From Phytoseiulus persimilis (taxonomy: Eukaryota; Arthropoda; Arachnida; Mesostigmata; Phytoseiidae): DNA of 64,000 nt. The number at the start of each line of letters is the position of its first letter. The stretch's first letter is position 1. The stretch spans positions 18,104,001-18,168,000 of the forward strand of contig CM075103.1 of NCBI GenBank assembly GCA_037576195.1, read 5' to 3'. The translations under genes and the position numbers were made by a program. The notes beneath the pieces are model-generated. The model made no database searches. It was given only the letters and a program-made list of their open reading frames with translations, and had not been told where the DNA came from. Of this stretch, positions 36,217 through 49,403 are shown piece after piece.

Positions 36217-37667
36217 ATGGAAGATGAAGAAGATGTCGACGATCCGATCAAATGGGAGACGTAAATATCAGATTATCGATCATTCTGCTCGATCCGTCTC
36301 TGCGCCATCGCTTGACGGGCTAGATCATCTACCGACATTCATGCAGACGAATCGAGCGACCTTTTCTCAGAAACAGAACTCACTTGACGGAAGAAATCTG
36401 TCTGGTTGACTGACGAGCGGACAGGCAGACGGACGAAGTTATTAGTGGGGGTAAGCGCGCTCTCCTCGCGCGGTACTTTCGCTTTGCAACCACCTTCCGA
36501 ACGAAGAGACAACCCGCATACCGGAGCTCGATCACCTTGAGACTACGGTGTGGAGGCGAGAGGTTCCGGGTCCAAGCCCCGATCGGACCATCTCCTTATC
36601 AGCCCACGGGAAAATTGGTTCGACATTCCGCTCGCATCCAAGCCCGCTTCCAGTGCCCTGCGATTAGCAATTCCAATGCGGGATTCCGCTGGATTTCCTG
36701 CAGATGGAGGACGGAGAGAGAGAACGAATTTCCGACGCAGATCCGGGAAAGTCGCGGAGAAAAGAGTTCCGAGACCGGAGAGTTTGATGCGCGAGGAGAT
36801 GACCTGCGGTGCGCTTATTTCCGAGCGTCTTTGGATCTGAAAAGCGCGGAGGGACAAGGGTCGATTGGACCTTAAAGAGCGGTACAGACTCGCGTGACGA
36901 TCGAGGGATCGTCTCACCGTGCGATTCTCGCCGGTCAGTGTTTACGGCTTCTCCAGTTGGCGCAGCAATCATGTGATGAGGTGAATGCGATGAGCTATGT
37001 GCATGGACAAGAGTTTCCGTATTCGCCCAGACTGTATGCCTCGACTGACTTCAGTCTCAGTCAAGGTGAACACACCAAGGCTCACTCCGGGAACTCCGTG
37101 AGGCGAATTTTTCTCCTCGAAGGTCCCGTGACGACGGAGAGAATTCAGAGCACCTGAAGAACACCTCTTTGACCCAATCCCAGGGGACCCTGCGGAAAGG
37201 GTTCCGAAGCTTGGGGATCAGTTGTGCTAACGTGTCCTCGCATAGCATGGCCGGGTTCTGATGAAGGTAGATGGGGTTTCGACGGGATCGAGGCGGATTG
37301 AATCTTGATATTCTCATGATTTCACATCAGGCGAGTGCCTACAACCGGAGACTTCGAGGACGTGGAATTTTCATTTCCGATAGCATTTGGGACTCCGGAT
37401 TCGAGTTTCTCGCTTGAAGTTCCAGATATCCCTCGTCAGTCGAAGGCTCAAGGAGGAAAATCAGATCATGATACGGTAGCACAGACTGACCATCTCCCTA
37501 TCATCCAACGCCGAGTCTCTCCGTGGAAAAGAGCTCGCCTTGTTGAAAGCTCTCCCAATGATTCCCCCGGCATTCCCTCGTTAGGAACTGACGTTCAGAG
37601 CCAGGGTCTTCTTGAACCCAAGGAAAATATCAGAGCCCGAGAAATTATTGAGCCGGAGACATTCTGA
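36217..37667 (+). CDS. Candidate three-exon gene (36217-36260, 36704-36808, 37331-37667)
   Basis: Exon 1 starts at an ATG in a good context (ACAAAATGG) and encodes a very acidic leader (MEDEEDVDDPIKWE) ending at GAC/GTAAAT. Exon 2 follows a TTTCCTGCAG acceptor and continues in the phase required; its frame is charged (WRTERENEF). The exon 2 donor CTGCG/GTGCGC is weak. Exon 3 follows TTTCACATCAG and stays open for 111 codons to TGA at 37665-37667; it is rich in Pro, Ser, Asp and Glu, as in a disordered C-terminus. All three phases agree, but each join is chosen by eye and other joins exist. No domain recognised; a nuclear regulatory role would be speculation. Confidence 0.3.
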
Positions 37668-40600
37668 ACCCAGCGGAGATTTGAGCCCAGCGTTAATAGA
37701 GGTGATCGCGGAGTCTGGTTTTCCGGATATTCTTTGGAAATGGGCAACGACTCCGAGCTGTGTGAACTGAGAACTGGGAAATTCAAAGGCGAGGAGACCA
37801 CGGGGAACTTAAGAATATACGGCGTGTGTTTTCATTGGGAGGCAAGCAAGTCTCCTGTGGGAGTAGCACAATGATCCTCGGGGGAGTTTGATTCCTCTGC
37901 CGGAGCCCCCCTGCATGGAAGCTTGCCTTCTCAGGGAAGTCTCAGGACCGCCACCGAGTTGCCGACTGAATGGCAATGCTGCATTTCAGGAACAAGCTCC
38001 GCTCGCAGGAGACTTCCTGTTCGCGCAAATCCGACACCAATCCTGAGGACCTATAATGATATAATCGAATCAACTGAGGAACATTGCATAGCCGAATCGG
38101 GAACGTTTCTATCTTCAAAAAATGTTGGAGAAACCGGACTTCGGAAACACCCTGTATGAACTCTACGGATAAGCTCGATGAGTGTAAAACGATAAGTGTC
38201 TTGGAGCTCTACACCTGTTCCGGCTCAAACCGTCGCTGAGCTCGTATCGTTCCAGGGCTCAACATGCCTTTTGGCTCGCAATGCTCCCGGGCTCCCAATG
38301 TTTTCAGGCTCCAATGTACCCACATCCCCGTGTGGCCTATGAGCCGCTGTTGTCATTGCGAACGAGGTCATGTGAGTTCGGAAGTTCTCGGAGCGGCATG
38401 TCTGGAATGTCCATTCTTACGACACCGAGGAACTTGAAAACGATTCTTCCGGCATAGGAACTGCATGAATTGAGGCATCCCCGTCTGATATTTCTATCGA
38501 TCCGGCCAGCTAGCACTTGAAGCGAAGCAACGGAGCCGTGATCGTTCACGGTGATGATCTGCTAGTTCAATCGGTGGCTAGATGTGTTAGTTATCGTTGG
38601 TCGCATTCTTATCGAACAGCGAGAGCGGGAAAATCTGCTGTTCACGTCTTCTGTCCTCTTCAGCGAAGCAAAGGTTCTCGGGTTACAACAACGCGAATTG
38701 TCGCTCGAGCCATAGGTCCTCGTTCGTTGTCAGTTCCTCTTCTATTGCTTTCGGCCTGAAGCTCCTATCTAAGCTTGTCAGGACTGAATCTAGATGAGGT
38801 GTGAGCTCGGACGACGACTGATCTGGTTTGGGGGCATATTGTTCGCTGATGTTGCTTCGGGTCGCGAAGAATACCAGTACATCAGAGAAAAATGAAGAAC
38901 ACGGGGTCGGGAGGAACGGCCCGCAGAATGGGTCAGAATAGGAGAAGACTGTTCGTCTTCTTTTTCTTCTTCCGAGAATACTGTCTATATTGAATTAGGA
39001 AGCTAACACCTTTCGAGAGTCGAAACAGCCGCGCCCGCACCTAGCGCAGCGTCGAAGAAGGTGTCCGGTTTTCGCCAGTTGATCATCACGTGTTTGCTCC
39101 GTGCTCACATCTCTCGGAGTACAACTGCACCCGATCGTCCGATATCCCGGAAATTAGTTCCCGGTTCCGACCTCGGGGCGATAGATGTCATGTCAGCCGG
39201 AATCCAAGTCATGAGTTCGGAATACAAGCGCCTCATTCTACCAAGGAAGATCATCTTCCCGTCGAAAGGTCACACCAACTCGAATTTCGTCCGCCAGAAA
39301 ACGGCCCGACGTGAACCCGGGCTGCGCGTGTTCCCGTGTTCCATGTGGAGGGCGGATGGTTTCGCCAGTCGCTTCAGTGATCATATGCGACGACGCATCC
39401 AGTAGCCCGAAGCCTCGAGTAGGAACCTTTTGACCTCACTCGGCTGCTCGTCCAGGCAAAACCCTCCTCTAAACAGCCAACGCAGGAGTTCCTCACCTGA
39501 GGAGTGTCTACCCGGTCAGACTGAAGGGTCAATGCTCGAACAACAAGCTAAACAACAATCCGATCCTACTTCCGATTGAAGTAGATACTGTTGAACCCCC
39601 GCTCCGACTCACTCTCTTGTCGAGCGATGAGCGCATGCCGGAACGATGCGATAGTCTTTGACGTCGCACGTCACTCACATGCATTCGTTCGGGTTGGCCC
39701 CGTGCGCACAGTAGACGTTGACTTTGGCGCAACCACTGCGGGATCGTGTATGTGGCAGATCGAGGATCGGGCGATCTGGCGCCCGCTTCCTTAAGCCCCC
39801 GACCCGGGCGGCATATACGGATTTAGCCAGCTCACGATACTCTCCAACTGTACACGTGAATCATGAACGTCGTCCTCCGGGGAGCATCACGGAACAGCAG
39901 TTTGAGAGCTCGCCCGGAAAGTGCAGGGATTAACCTCTTGCGTTCCGAGAACGCACTCTATGATATTGTCGGGTTTGCAATCGTTAACCCGATTCGTCCC
40001 CTGTGTGGTCCCTTTTAAGCCAGCCCCTTCAAGTGTCGTGGGAATGCTCTCCTGAGGGGTCTGGACCCTGAGATCCGACCCCAAATGCGGCGTCGAGCAG
40101 AAAAAAATTCGTCGGTCGATTTCAGCACTGTATGTACCTATTCGGTATGTTTCAGGTATCATGGTTCCCGAATATTGGGCTCTTTCTGCGTCGGGCGATG
40201 AACCTCTAGGAAGCAATAGTCCGTTCAAATATTATCTCTGACACCGTCTTCATGTGCTTGTACTTGTTGATCCAACGAATCCCAAACATAAGAGCTCGGA
40301 TGAGGATTAAGCGAGGGGAAATAATGTCGAATTGTTTCCAGAAAAGAAAACACACATTCTCATCAGAATCATCCGCTTGTCGCATTAAATGACGTCGCTG
40401 GTGTTGTCACTGCTGCTGTCTCTCGGAGTTGCTTATGTTTCTTCATCTCGGACTTCCCCGTCACGACGTGTTTGCTCAGGCCCACAGAAAGTTGACGAGT
40501 CGACAACTCTTTGATGGGGATGAAAGAGATTCTTGTTTTCCAAGATGCCACAATTCCAAGAAGTGATTCGGGAGACGAAACTTCCACTTCGCGTTATATC

Positions 40601-43600
40601 GTTGTTCAACAGTGGTTCGCTCACGAAGCGATTGAGATTTTTCCGTGATCCAGTCGTACAAAGGAATTCAGAGGGACAGATCTTCGGCAGATACTGGGGC
40701 TGGAACGGAGCTGGAGGATCGTTCTGAAACAAACTCGTCCGACACACTCGTGGCCTATCGCTGAATGAAACGATCCTCGCCACCAGTGGATCAATTATGC
40801 AAGGAATCGAAGAGCGGCTGACCCGTTGCGAGGCCCGAACGAGTGGAGGGCGCGAATTTCTGCCGTCGAGTTTCGAATTTCTTCGTTCAGGTGCGTTGCG
40901 TCGCTCGAAGGCTGGTCAGTCGAGCGCTATATCAGATTACAACTCAATTGAGTAAACACAGATGCATTCCGATAACATCTCCAGGGCTCACGCCTCATCT
41001 AGAGGGTGATTTCTTGAACGAAAAGTGTGAAACAGCCTCTCGAACCGTCATAAGCGCCTGCCAGCGCCCGTCATGGCGATCGATGGTCCCCGAAGAACGC
41101 TTTCTGGGAACTTCCGGTTCCAACAACACATCGAACATTTTTTCGCTGCTCATCGGATTCCCAGTCGTCACCGAGTCCGAATCGCGCTCTTGACGTTGAA
41201 ACTCGCTGAACATCGATTGGAATTCGAAAAACAGCTCACGCGTCAAATCGACGCTTGGGACGTTCAGACTGCGGACCGATATTATTCGAGACCTTTCGCG
41301 GAAGACATTTCTCACAACGTTCGACTGATTCTCGGATAAGGCCTGGTCAGAATAGCGTCCTTGGATTTGTTGAATGCTCGATAGAAAAGAAAGAAGATCG
41401 ACACAAGAATGCCCTGTTGGCTGGATGTTCTTGGACGCTGCGTGGCTTGGCGATTCGATCGAGCAAACACGATGGAACCGTCAAATTTCGAGACGAGTTA
41501 ACAAGAGAAAACGCTCCTCCTGATTCCTATCGTGGAACCTTGTCAGCTCGAGCAACCGCCAAAGGATGGATTGCGGAACTCCGGAGAAGAGCCCGGGAAC
41601 GGATTGTCGCAGCATCGTGCGTCCCGACGTCACCTGAAAAAAGCTCATGCAGGAGTAAAGAGAGATCAAAAGTAGGCGAAGTTGGAGACATCCTCTTTGG
41701 CGTTACATCCCAAGGACTGCAGTCAGCGGAGCCCACGTCAGCGAGCTCGAGGAGCTTAGACTCGAAAACGCCGGAGTCGAGAGGACGGTTCGCTCCGTGC
41801 TCAACTTCCGGAGCAGAGCGCTGGTCTGCGCCATGATCATCAGGATTGTGCGAAGCGGAGGTAATCGCCGCGCAGGGAGCCGAGTCGGAGGACCGACGGG
41901 AAGAACTGCTCAGGAATGCGATTCGCAGGAGCGAGTCAAGAGACCGGCGCCCCGCTCAGGAGCGAATCAGGAGAGTGATTCAGATGAGCGAGCCGAGAGA
42001 ACAATTCCGGTTGGAGCAATAGGCCTGCTGACTCGTCTCTGTTGTTCGGTCGATGGATTGGTTGGGTTTTGTTGGGAGGTTGTAATATTGGGACAGAGCC
42101 GAAAGCTGAGTTTCAGAGTGCATTGCGGTGCTGCAACGAGCACAGACAGTCGCCATAGCAACTAAGGCGGGGCTTCGGGATCACTTAAGTCCTGACTGCA
42201 GACTCAGGACCAGCTCTTGCAACCCCTCGACCGGTGTCTGAAATTCGAAAATTCCAGCGTATGATGACGATTCTCTAATCACACAATTGGAACCCGGGGT
42301 CTCTGATAGCTCGCTCGTTCTCCGTTGGGAGTGCTTCTGAGAGACACTGTTCGTGAGGATCATGATGAAGTGTGCGCACACAAAACCGAGGCAGCTCCAA
42401 GAAAAAGTATCCATCTCTCCATGCACGTCGACTCGTACGGGATCACGTGACGCATGACGTATTCAGAGAAGCGCTTTCTTGAGTCCATGGCTCAGCGGGT
42501 GATGTGTCGAAACGCTACTCCGGGACCCCGTTGGGACGCTCGATTCAGCGATCGTCGGCTGAGTGACGTCACTAAGACAGCGTATCCAGTGAGGAAATTT
42601 TCCAGGGAAATGGTGTCGAACCTGAATCGGAACAAGGGCGAATGAATGGAAGCCATGCGCAACGTCGGCGAGACTCACTACACACTCACTACTGCTTGCG
42701 CCAGGGCTGCGTTCGCTGCCGACGAGGAGCGAACACTATTCCAAGTTGAGTATTTATTTCTTGAGCGAACGTCAAGGAGAATGCTTTTAGAGGTACTCCA
42801 GATTTGAGCTTTCGCAGTTGGTAGTTCATGGCGCATCGAAACAACCAGCGAGCGTGCGCAAACAGGCTACAAAAGAAGTGCGAAAATAGAATCCGTCATG
42901 ATTCCAATGTTTGAGGGCCCAGGTGATTTCGCTGGGAGCTTCTTTATTTGTGAGGAGTAAGAAGAGACAGTCTCTGAGCCACTCGGCAATCCTCAACCGA
43001 TTCGCGCAAATTAAAAGAAAATGCGATCCATAGCGCATTTCTTTTTCTCATTTCGAAACGAGCCGCGTCCAGGCGAGGCGTCGGGATAGTGTTCCGAACG
43101 TAACACAAATCATTGGATTTGACGAGTGATGGAGCTGAGAGCGCCTATTGAATCGTTTTGCTGTCTGCCCTCATTGAAATGCTCATCCGGGACTCCGGAA
43201 CATGTTCTCTATGGGTTCTCAAACTCGTTTCAGGATACGGTCAGCTCCGAAATTCGGAGCCGAAACGCCTTCATGCACTGGTCGAATCAAGCACCGATGG
43301 TGTCCTACCCAATCCGGTATCTGGACAACGGCAGCGACAGGCACTGCCGAACGCGGCTCGAAGGAAGTAGACGTCACCTCCGTGCCCGGGGTTTGCTGTG
43401 AGGGCACAGACGAAGTCCCGCGGGCTGGCTCGGCCGTCCTAGGACGGCACAGAAAGCTGAGGCAGGGAAACGAGTTGCCGGGGACAAAGAGGATTATTGA
43501 TTTAGATTAAAAGCCCCTCCGTTCGCGCCATCCGACTCGCTTCCCCTTTGCTCGGCCCTCTCAGTCGAGCAGCCAGTCAGCCATTCGGAGCATCCAGGCT

Positions 43601-44113
43601 CGAACCGCCACCTACCCAGCTATAATGGGAACACACCGGGGACCCGATGTAGAGACTACGGAGGGAGATGAGTGAAGAGGGGCAGATCGGGTGGAGCTAC
43701 AAGAGGGGGTAATTCTGAGTGACAGAGCGCAGAGCCTCCTTTGCCCCCTGCCCCCGCGCTTACTTCATCGCAGGAGGGAGCGAGGGAGTCAACCAACCAA
43801 CCAGCCGAGCTCGCATTGCTCCCGCAGCCCCCTACCCCCGCTATTTCCTTCCTATTCTCCGGAGCAACGTCACCCAGGTCGGGGGGATCCACAATGGGGA
43901 AGATCAACGAGGAAACGAGTTCTGCTCCAATGAGCGAATCGCTATAGATGTTCGCTCGCTACATTCGTTCGAAGGACTGTATCGGTGGTGAACTCCAGCA
44001 GCCGAGGAAAACGTCGGGGTGGGCGAATCGCCCTGAGCTCATTGTTGCTTCTCACTTCAAGTTGCGCTTCCAGAGGGACTTCGTGCCGGATAAGCTGCTC
44101 AAGGAGAGAAGGA
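37668..44113. other. No supported gene
   Basis: Several overlapping open frames, including 41255-41836 (+, 193 codons) and 40995-41315 (minus) against 41073-41339 (+). The plus frame at 41.1-41.3 kb faintly resembles a retrotransposon gag helix region (FFAAHRIPSRHRVRIALL) but carries no zinc knuckle. No splice model could be built. CT- and CCC-rich DNA lies near 43730-43860. Confidence 0.3.
38217..38320. repeat. Degenerate minisatellite, GGCTC-centred units
   Basis: Five to six units of about 18-25 bp, each containing GGCTC followed by C/A-rich sequence and AATGT or AACATG. Units have drifted, so exact boundaries are uncertain. Confidence 0.55.
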
Positions 44114-44115
44114 AT

Positions 44116-44440
44116 ACAGTACAACCTCGATTATTTCAACCTCGATTATTTCAACTTCGATTATTTCAACCTTTCGCATTTCAACCTCGATTATTTCAAC
44201 TCTGCGGAACAGGCCAAATAATGTCGACCGGAAGCGTATTTTCAAGTGGAAGATGAATCTATCGTTCAGAATCTTCCAATCGTCGATATGTCTCGTATCA
44301 TTCTGGAGCGGTTAGCGTTCGAACTCGGACTCTCGTTCCCGAATCGGTTGCGGAGTCCAAGAATGTGGGTGATTTTGTCGTCCCTAGATTATTTCAACTT
44401 CTTTTCGCATCAATGAGTTGAAATAATCGAGGTTGTACTG
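44116..44440. mobile_element. pogo/Tigger-like MITE with TA target duplication
   Basis: A 325-bp element with perfect 24-bp terminal inverted repeats (CAGTACAACCTCGATTATTT then CAAC) and a TA dinucleotide at both edges (44114-44115 and 44441-44442), the target duplication of the Tc1/mariner superfamily. The CAGTxxAACCTCGAT terminus is typical of pogo/Tigger-type elements. The left terminus is followed by three further near-copies of the ACCTCGATTATTTCAA unit, and one more lies inside the right end. There is no transposase reading frame, so it would need an enzyme supplied elsewhere. Perfect ends suggest recent activity or selection on the ends. Confidence 0.9.
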
Positions 44441-46023
44441 TAGTAGGATGGAATGAATTTTGATCCTCAAGATTTCAGGGAGCTACATTCTGGCGTTGAA
44501 TGCGTAACGAAAGGGCAGGAAGCGGGAACTCGGCCATCGTGCTCTGAGGGCAATGGCGAAGAGCATACGTGCTATCGACCCAAGACATGAGAGCCCTCGA
44601 TAAAGTATATGCGATCTCAGATAATCAAAAGATTGAAAAAGTATTCGGTTCAGAATAGAGCACGATTCACATCCTGAACGATTTAGGAAAAGTAGAGCCT
44701 GGCTACTCCGCTGCCTATGAGGAGTCGCTCCGAAATTCAAACGATTGAGAAAGGTTCCGCCGAGTTATCCGAGTACGGACAACCTGATTCTTTTCGAAAT
44801 TGTATGCTCTCCCTCTGTTATTGACCCATACAATACCAACATTCCTGAAAGGGGAGAGACGAGTCTCCTCCATCTCTAGTTGAGCTGCTCCTTCGTCGTG
44901 CTTCCAGTATTCGTTCCAGAATAAAACGAGCCGGCTCTCGCTACCCACTGCCTGCCGATGGCCCGGCGTGATCATTCGGGATAGGGGTTTCAGGCACTCG
45001 AAGACTCGGAAAAAGGTAGTCGATTAGGCATCGAGAATCCTGGAAAAAGGCACCGAAAAGTAATGAAAAAAATTCGCCTCACCCTGGAGGAGAATACCAT
45101 ACAATGATGGTGGAGGTTCGAACTTGAGCGTCGCCATCCCTGCAGTTCTTTAATGCGCATCGGAACTATAAAGCTCCGCATGGGCGAGCGTCAACCGGTG
45201 TGTGCTGCCTGAGAGCAGAGACATGTAGTGAGAAAGCGACCGCTTTACGTCTACTCTAACTGAAGGGCGTACTTGAACAGGGCGGGATCGGCTGCAGAAG
45301 AATCCGAGAGCACAGCACTCATATCGTTCCCTTGAAGCGCCTGTTGAAGAATCTGGCAAATGACGCCTGAGCCTGAATTTCGCTGCCGAATGATTTTTCC
45401 AAGCTTTCCCTTGATCAAATTTTCTATCAATCCCGTGTCTCTGTTTTTTTTCTGTAGCGACCGCTGAGTGAATTGCAGTCGTTCTATGGAGTTTGGGAAC
45501 GTTGGGAAGTTCGTGGCGATGAACACCAACTGGTATTTCAGACATGACTCCATCAGCAAAGCTTGGAATTTCTGAGGGGCAACGTAAAACCTGGCGCTGG
45601 CTCGTGGAATGCACGAACGCATAAAGGAGCTCTGACGAAAGTTTTCTTCTCTTTCGCTAAGAGAGTATCGACATCCGGAAACGAGACGCGGTGCTCTTCA
45701 TGAATACGCTGCGGTCCATTGGCAGGGCGAGTCACGTGAATCATTTTCGGAAACAGTAGTTCCGCTACTTCGTGCACGTCGGAATCGAGGATGCGGACAT
45801 GCGCGAGAGAATTGAGGATACGCTACTTTGAACGAAGGAAAAATGAGCCCGATCAAAATTTCAATGTTCCATCCCATGGATATTAATAAGGATCAGTGGG
45901 CTTGTTTCATACATTCACCGTTACACGGAACCGATCTTATCGCGAAACGCCAATGGTAAACTTGAAGAAGGCTGAAAACAGGGATATAGGAGTTTTCAGG
46001 CACTCATGGCATTTTGCTCGAAA

Positions 46024-46412
46024 CAGGGGCGTATCAAGGGGGAGCAGAGGCGTCACGTGCCTCGGGCGCGAAGGTGATTGGGCGCTCAGTTGGGGGGGCG
46101 CAAAGCTTATGTGCCGAGCAGTCAGGGGGCGTAAAACCACAATTGATTTTTACCCGTAGCCGTAACCTCAGAATAAACTTAATCCGTCTCCCGGACGGAT
46201 AAACGCCCCAGAGATCTGAGGGGTGCAGAATCGGAGTTGAATTTCGTCCATACACGCGTCTGCATTGGATTCGTTTCGGCAACGGAATCTCGCCCTAGAG
46301 AAGTTGGGGCGCGGAGCTGAGGGGCGCGGGAGAGATGAAGTTCCATAAATGTCTGTGACTGCAATTTTTCGCCGGTTCGCCCCGGGTGCCGCTCGAGCAA
46401 GATCCGCCGCTG
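46024..46412. mobile_element. hAT-like MITE with 8-bp target duplication
   Basis: A 389-bp element flanked by an exact 8-bp repeat GCTCGAAA (46016-46023 and 46413-46420). The ends are inverted and match at 10 of 12 bases (CAGGGGCGTATC on the left, CAGCGGCGGATC as reverse complement on the right), followed by matching subterminal blocks containing CGGG(G)CG(C)GAA. An 8-bp duplication with CAGxGGCG ends is the hallmark of hAT transposons. The interior has no transposase, so it is non-autonomous. GC is higher than in the flanks. Confidence 0.9.
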
Positions 46413-47093
46413 GCTCGAAACCCCTAGTTATCATTGGTATCTGAACCTTTAGATCCCTGTTCCCTGTGCTTCCTTCATGGAGAAATGCCTCGAAAGGAAG
46501 TCAAACCAAGACAGAAGCCCTCTCGGACGTCTATTTTTCCTCAATTTTCTATCGAATACATGATAGTTGAACCTTCTGAATCTGATTCCAAATGATCTGA
46601 ATCTAGACTTCATTATCGTCAACTATCATCAACAAGAGTTCTCAATGATCATGACTCATCACGTATTACGGTGCGGGTGTCTGATACGGGTAAAAGTTCG
46701 GTAGCCCCTGAAATGGAGGGTTAGAAATTCCTGAAATGTGTTCCGCCGCTGAGTTCTCGCAGTTTTCGGCCATTGCAGGAATGATATAAGCTGTTCATAT
46801 TCTCCCGATGAGCCACAGATTGTGGTTGAATCGCAAATATCAGATAATTCGGTGGTCGTGAGATTTGCAGAGGTGTACAGCTTCGAGTATTCATTGATCC
46901 ACTTCCTCGACCCAAGATCTTCGACCGGGCTCGAGCAGTCTCATGGGTCTCATTAGGACGAATTATCGCTTTGATTCTCAGGACTGACCCTGAGTGGCAC
47001 GTAGACCTTCACTATCCCTCTGCTCAAATTGCTGCTATCATTTGATTTCTAGCTGAGCAAATCAATTTTCTGATACCCTGCTCAACTTGATAG

Positions 47094-47484
47094 AAGACAT
47101 CACATTGAAGAGTTATCCTCGATTGTCCGAGCCACTCAGAGGTGCCGTGCATTGCGGAGCTTGCTCACACAAACTTGGATATCTTCTGATCCCGAGTGTC
47201 TCTCTGAGCTCTTCCGAGGAGCTGAGCTCTCCGCGGCCTACACTTTCGAGGTGGACCGGAACTCGACGAGCTCCGGTCAAACTGAAGATGGCTCGACTGA
47301 GGATGCGGAGATCGGACATGCGCTTCCGTCGATCGACACCCCTTGGGTCGATGTGTGGCGACTCTGCAGTGCCATAGATGCCTCCCGCTGGAAATCGTGT
47401 GCATGCGAGGAATATTTGCACTGCCCGGAAATTCCCGATGATATTCCTCCCCGAGACGAACGGGTAACGATCCTTGAAACATGA
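47094..47484 (+). CDS. Candidate terminal coding exon, unknown product
   Basis: A frame of 129 codons ends TGA at 47482-47484 and follows an acceptor (CTGCTCAACTTGATAG, ending 47093). The protein is acidic with several Cys and Trp residues (VDVWRLCSAIDASRWKSCAC) and ends DERVTILET. Composition is unlike the Arg/Ser-rich chance frames around it. The upstream exons were not found. An antisense frame over the same bases is also open but very basic, so I prefer this strand. No domain recognised. Confidence 0.3.
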
Positions 47485-48800
47485 CTCCACGCTCAGGTAT
47501 AACTCGATCGCGTGAATTGAACCCTCGGCGCCGGTCTCTCACTATCTCTGCGAGACAGCGGCCTCGGGTCCTTTGCTATCGGAACCCACCGCGGTAAGTG
47601 GTCCCACCGACGATTAAAGACTGCCGGACTGACAGACTTTGGGACTGGTCAGGTCGGGCGGGAGCGAGAGTCGTGCGAACAGTGCGGGGTGCGATGAAGC
47701 GGAACAAGACACGACGAGACGTGGAGTTCACGTGAGCTGGTAAGGAGAACGCTAACTCACTCGCTTTTGCCGTCTCGCTGCTGAATACTAAGTGCGCGGA
47801 AAGTTGGAGCACTCAACGGCTATCGGCTTGTTGGTATTCCGAGAACGGTTGTGTCCTGAGACGAAGTCAGCTGCTGTTTCCGCCCGCTACTCTCATTTTG
47901 ACCAGAGGTCCGAGAAGGGCACCGGGTGGGGAACCAACGCCCGTTTTCTCGAAAGGAGAAATCATTCTTCAGGAACGGCGGAAGTTCGCACCGAGAGTGT
48001 TTTTAGATGATTGCTCGGGGCTTCATTCATCTTTGGGAGTTCGCGTCCCTCGGCGTACGCGTCCTCGTAGACCCGGGAGAAACGTTCCCCGAGAGTTAAG
48101 TTTTGATGAATTCCGTGAAGAAAAATGGAAGCTTTAGTGCATGCTTCAGATGCACCTCAACGTCGTCATCATCATGATCGTCATCGTCAAGATGGTGGCC
48201 GCCGCAACGGCTGAGACTCATGTGACGACCTCATAAGGAGACTGTGGCCGAACAACTTCCCTTCGAGTCTTTGAGCGTCAGATGGCGTGTCCAGAACACT
48301 CTGCGGAATGAATAAAGAGGAAGCGTTGCCGTTCTTCATGAAAGAGGTGATTTTGGTCAAAGTGGCCATCCTGCCTCCCGCTCGCCAGTCTGCCCACCTG
48401 CTCGTCCGCGTCTTGAACTCATTTAGGGCAATCCAGACTCCTGTACTTGTTCCCGCTGTATTCGCATGCTTGCTGGAGCGGTCGCTTGTTCTCTCGTTGG
48501 CTCGAGCGTAGGTCCCTCATATCTTCCTCTTGCTGCAGCTTTTGCAATTGTTAGCAGAACCCGCAAGCTCATTGCAAAATAATCTGTCGCAGCTTTGGCG
48601 GGCATCGAGCCGGTCGGGTCCAACAGCTCGCTATCGTGTACGCCATTCTCTCTGCAGACGGGAGAAGTGGGGCCAGTCACAATCAGTATCATCACATCAT
48701 CTCGCAACATCAAAATGCCTGCCGAGACACCGATTGGCAACAGTTGATGACCTCTCAGGTTCCGATTCAGTGCCGATGCGGACATAAATTCCATCTTTAA

Positions 48801-48917
48801 CTCCGAAATTTTCCGATCTACTGCTCTCCGGGAGATGCAGCTCTTCCGTTGTCGTATTTGGGATTCTGTGAAGAATTGATGATTTGAGAGCATGTCGGAG
48901 TCGACTTCCCACTCTTT
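48801..48917 (-). repeat. Diverged repeat family, inverted copy (117 bp)
   Basis: Read on the minus strand this segment aligns without large gaps to 49915-50032 on the plus strand at roughly 65% identity. In one frame both copies keep SRLRxxLxSxILxRIxxTxTE followed by ESxRxE, about half the residues being identical over 35, more than chance would give. The copy lies within a 216-codon minus-strand ORF (48423-49073). Confidence 0.75.
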
Positions 48918-48953
48918 AGAGACTCCCCAGTTCAACAGGCTCGAATATCGTCG

Positions 48954-49403
48954 ATTCTCAACGGATTTGCTATTTTCAAAATGCGTTCGATTCGTCTTGC
49001 ATCCCCGTCCAATCTGCGCCAGTGGATCCAGTGTGAACTCAAAGAGTTCGGAAAAAATCCACTCTTCGCTCACCGTCGACTTGGTCCTTTCGCAAAGCCG
49101 CGTGGTTCACTGAATACATCGATTTCAAGGATCCGCACGGCAAAAAGCCGGCTCCTTTTTGCGCTGAGGTTCGGAGAACTCGCAGGTTTTTATTCAGCAT
49201 GTCGACCCTGTGCCGATCGAACATTCTTAGACAGCGAATGGCATCATGGTGAAGGTATGAAAAGTGGACCATCGATGCAGTGCGTTGCTATGATGATCGG
49301 TGAGGAGTAATTTCCATTCCTGAGTTCGCGCCAATCGGTGCACATCGAGAGGGGTCAGAACAGGGATCGAACTTGTTTTCTAAATAGCAAATCCGTTGAG
49401 AAT
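48954..49403. repeat. 22-bp perfect inverted repeat pair within the same cluster
   Basis: The 22-mer at 48954-48975 recurs as its exact reverse complement at 49382-49403. Weaker similarity extends both ways, and the frame RTxFxNSKSVEN is shared between the minus strand at 48.96 kb and the plus strand at 49.38 kb. Chance expectation for an exact 22-mer pair in this window is well below 0.01. Confidence 0.85.

Noticed and set aside
40995..41339. Possible gag-like helix region (plus) against a charged minus frame
   Set aside because: No nucleocapsid zinc knuckle, protease or long terminal repeats were found; resemblance is only to general helical composition.
44116..44215. Four repeats with short spacers, CRISPR-like at first glance
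   Set aside because: Units abut with no spacers of constant length, and the repeat is the terminus of a TA-flanked transposon in eukaryotic DNA.
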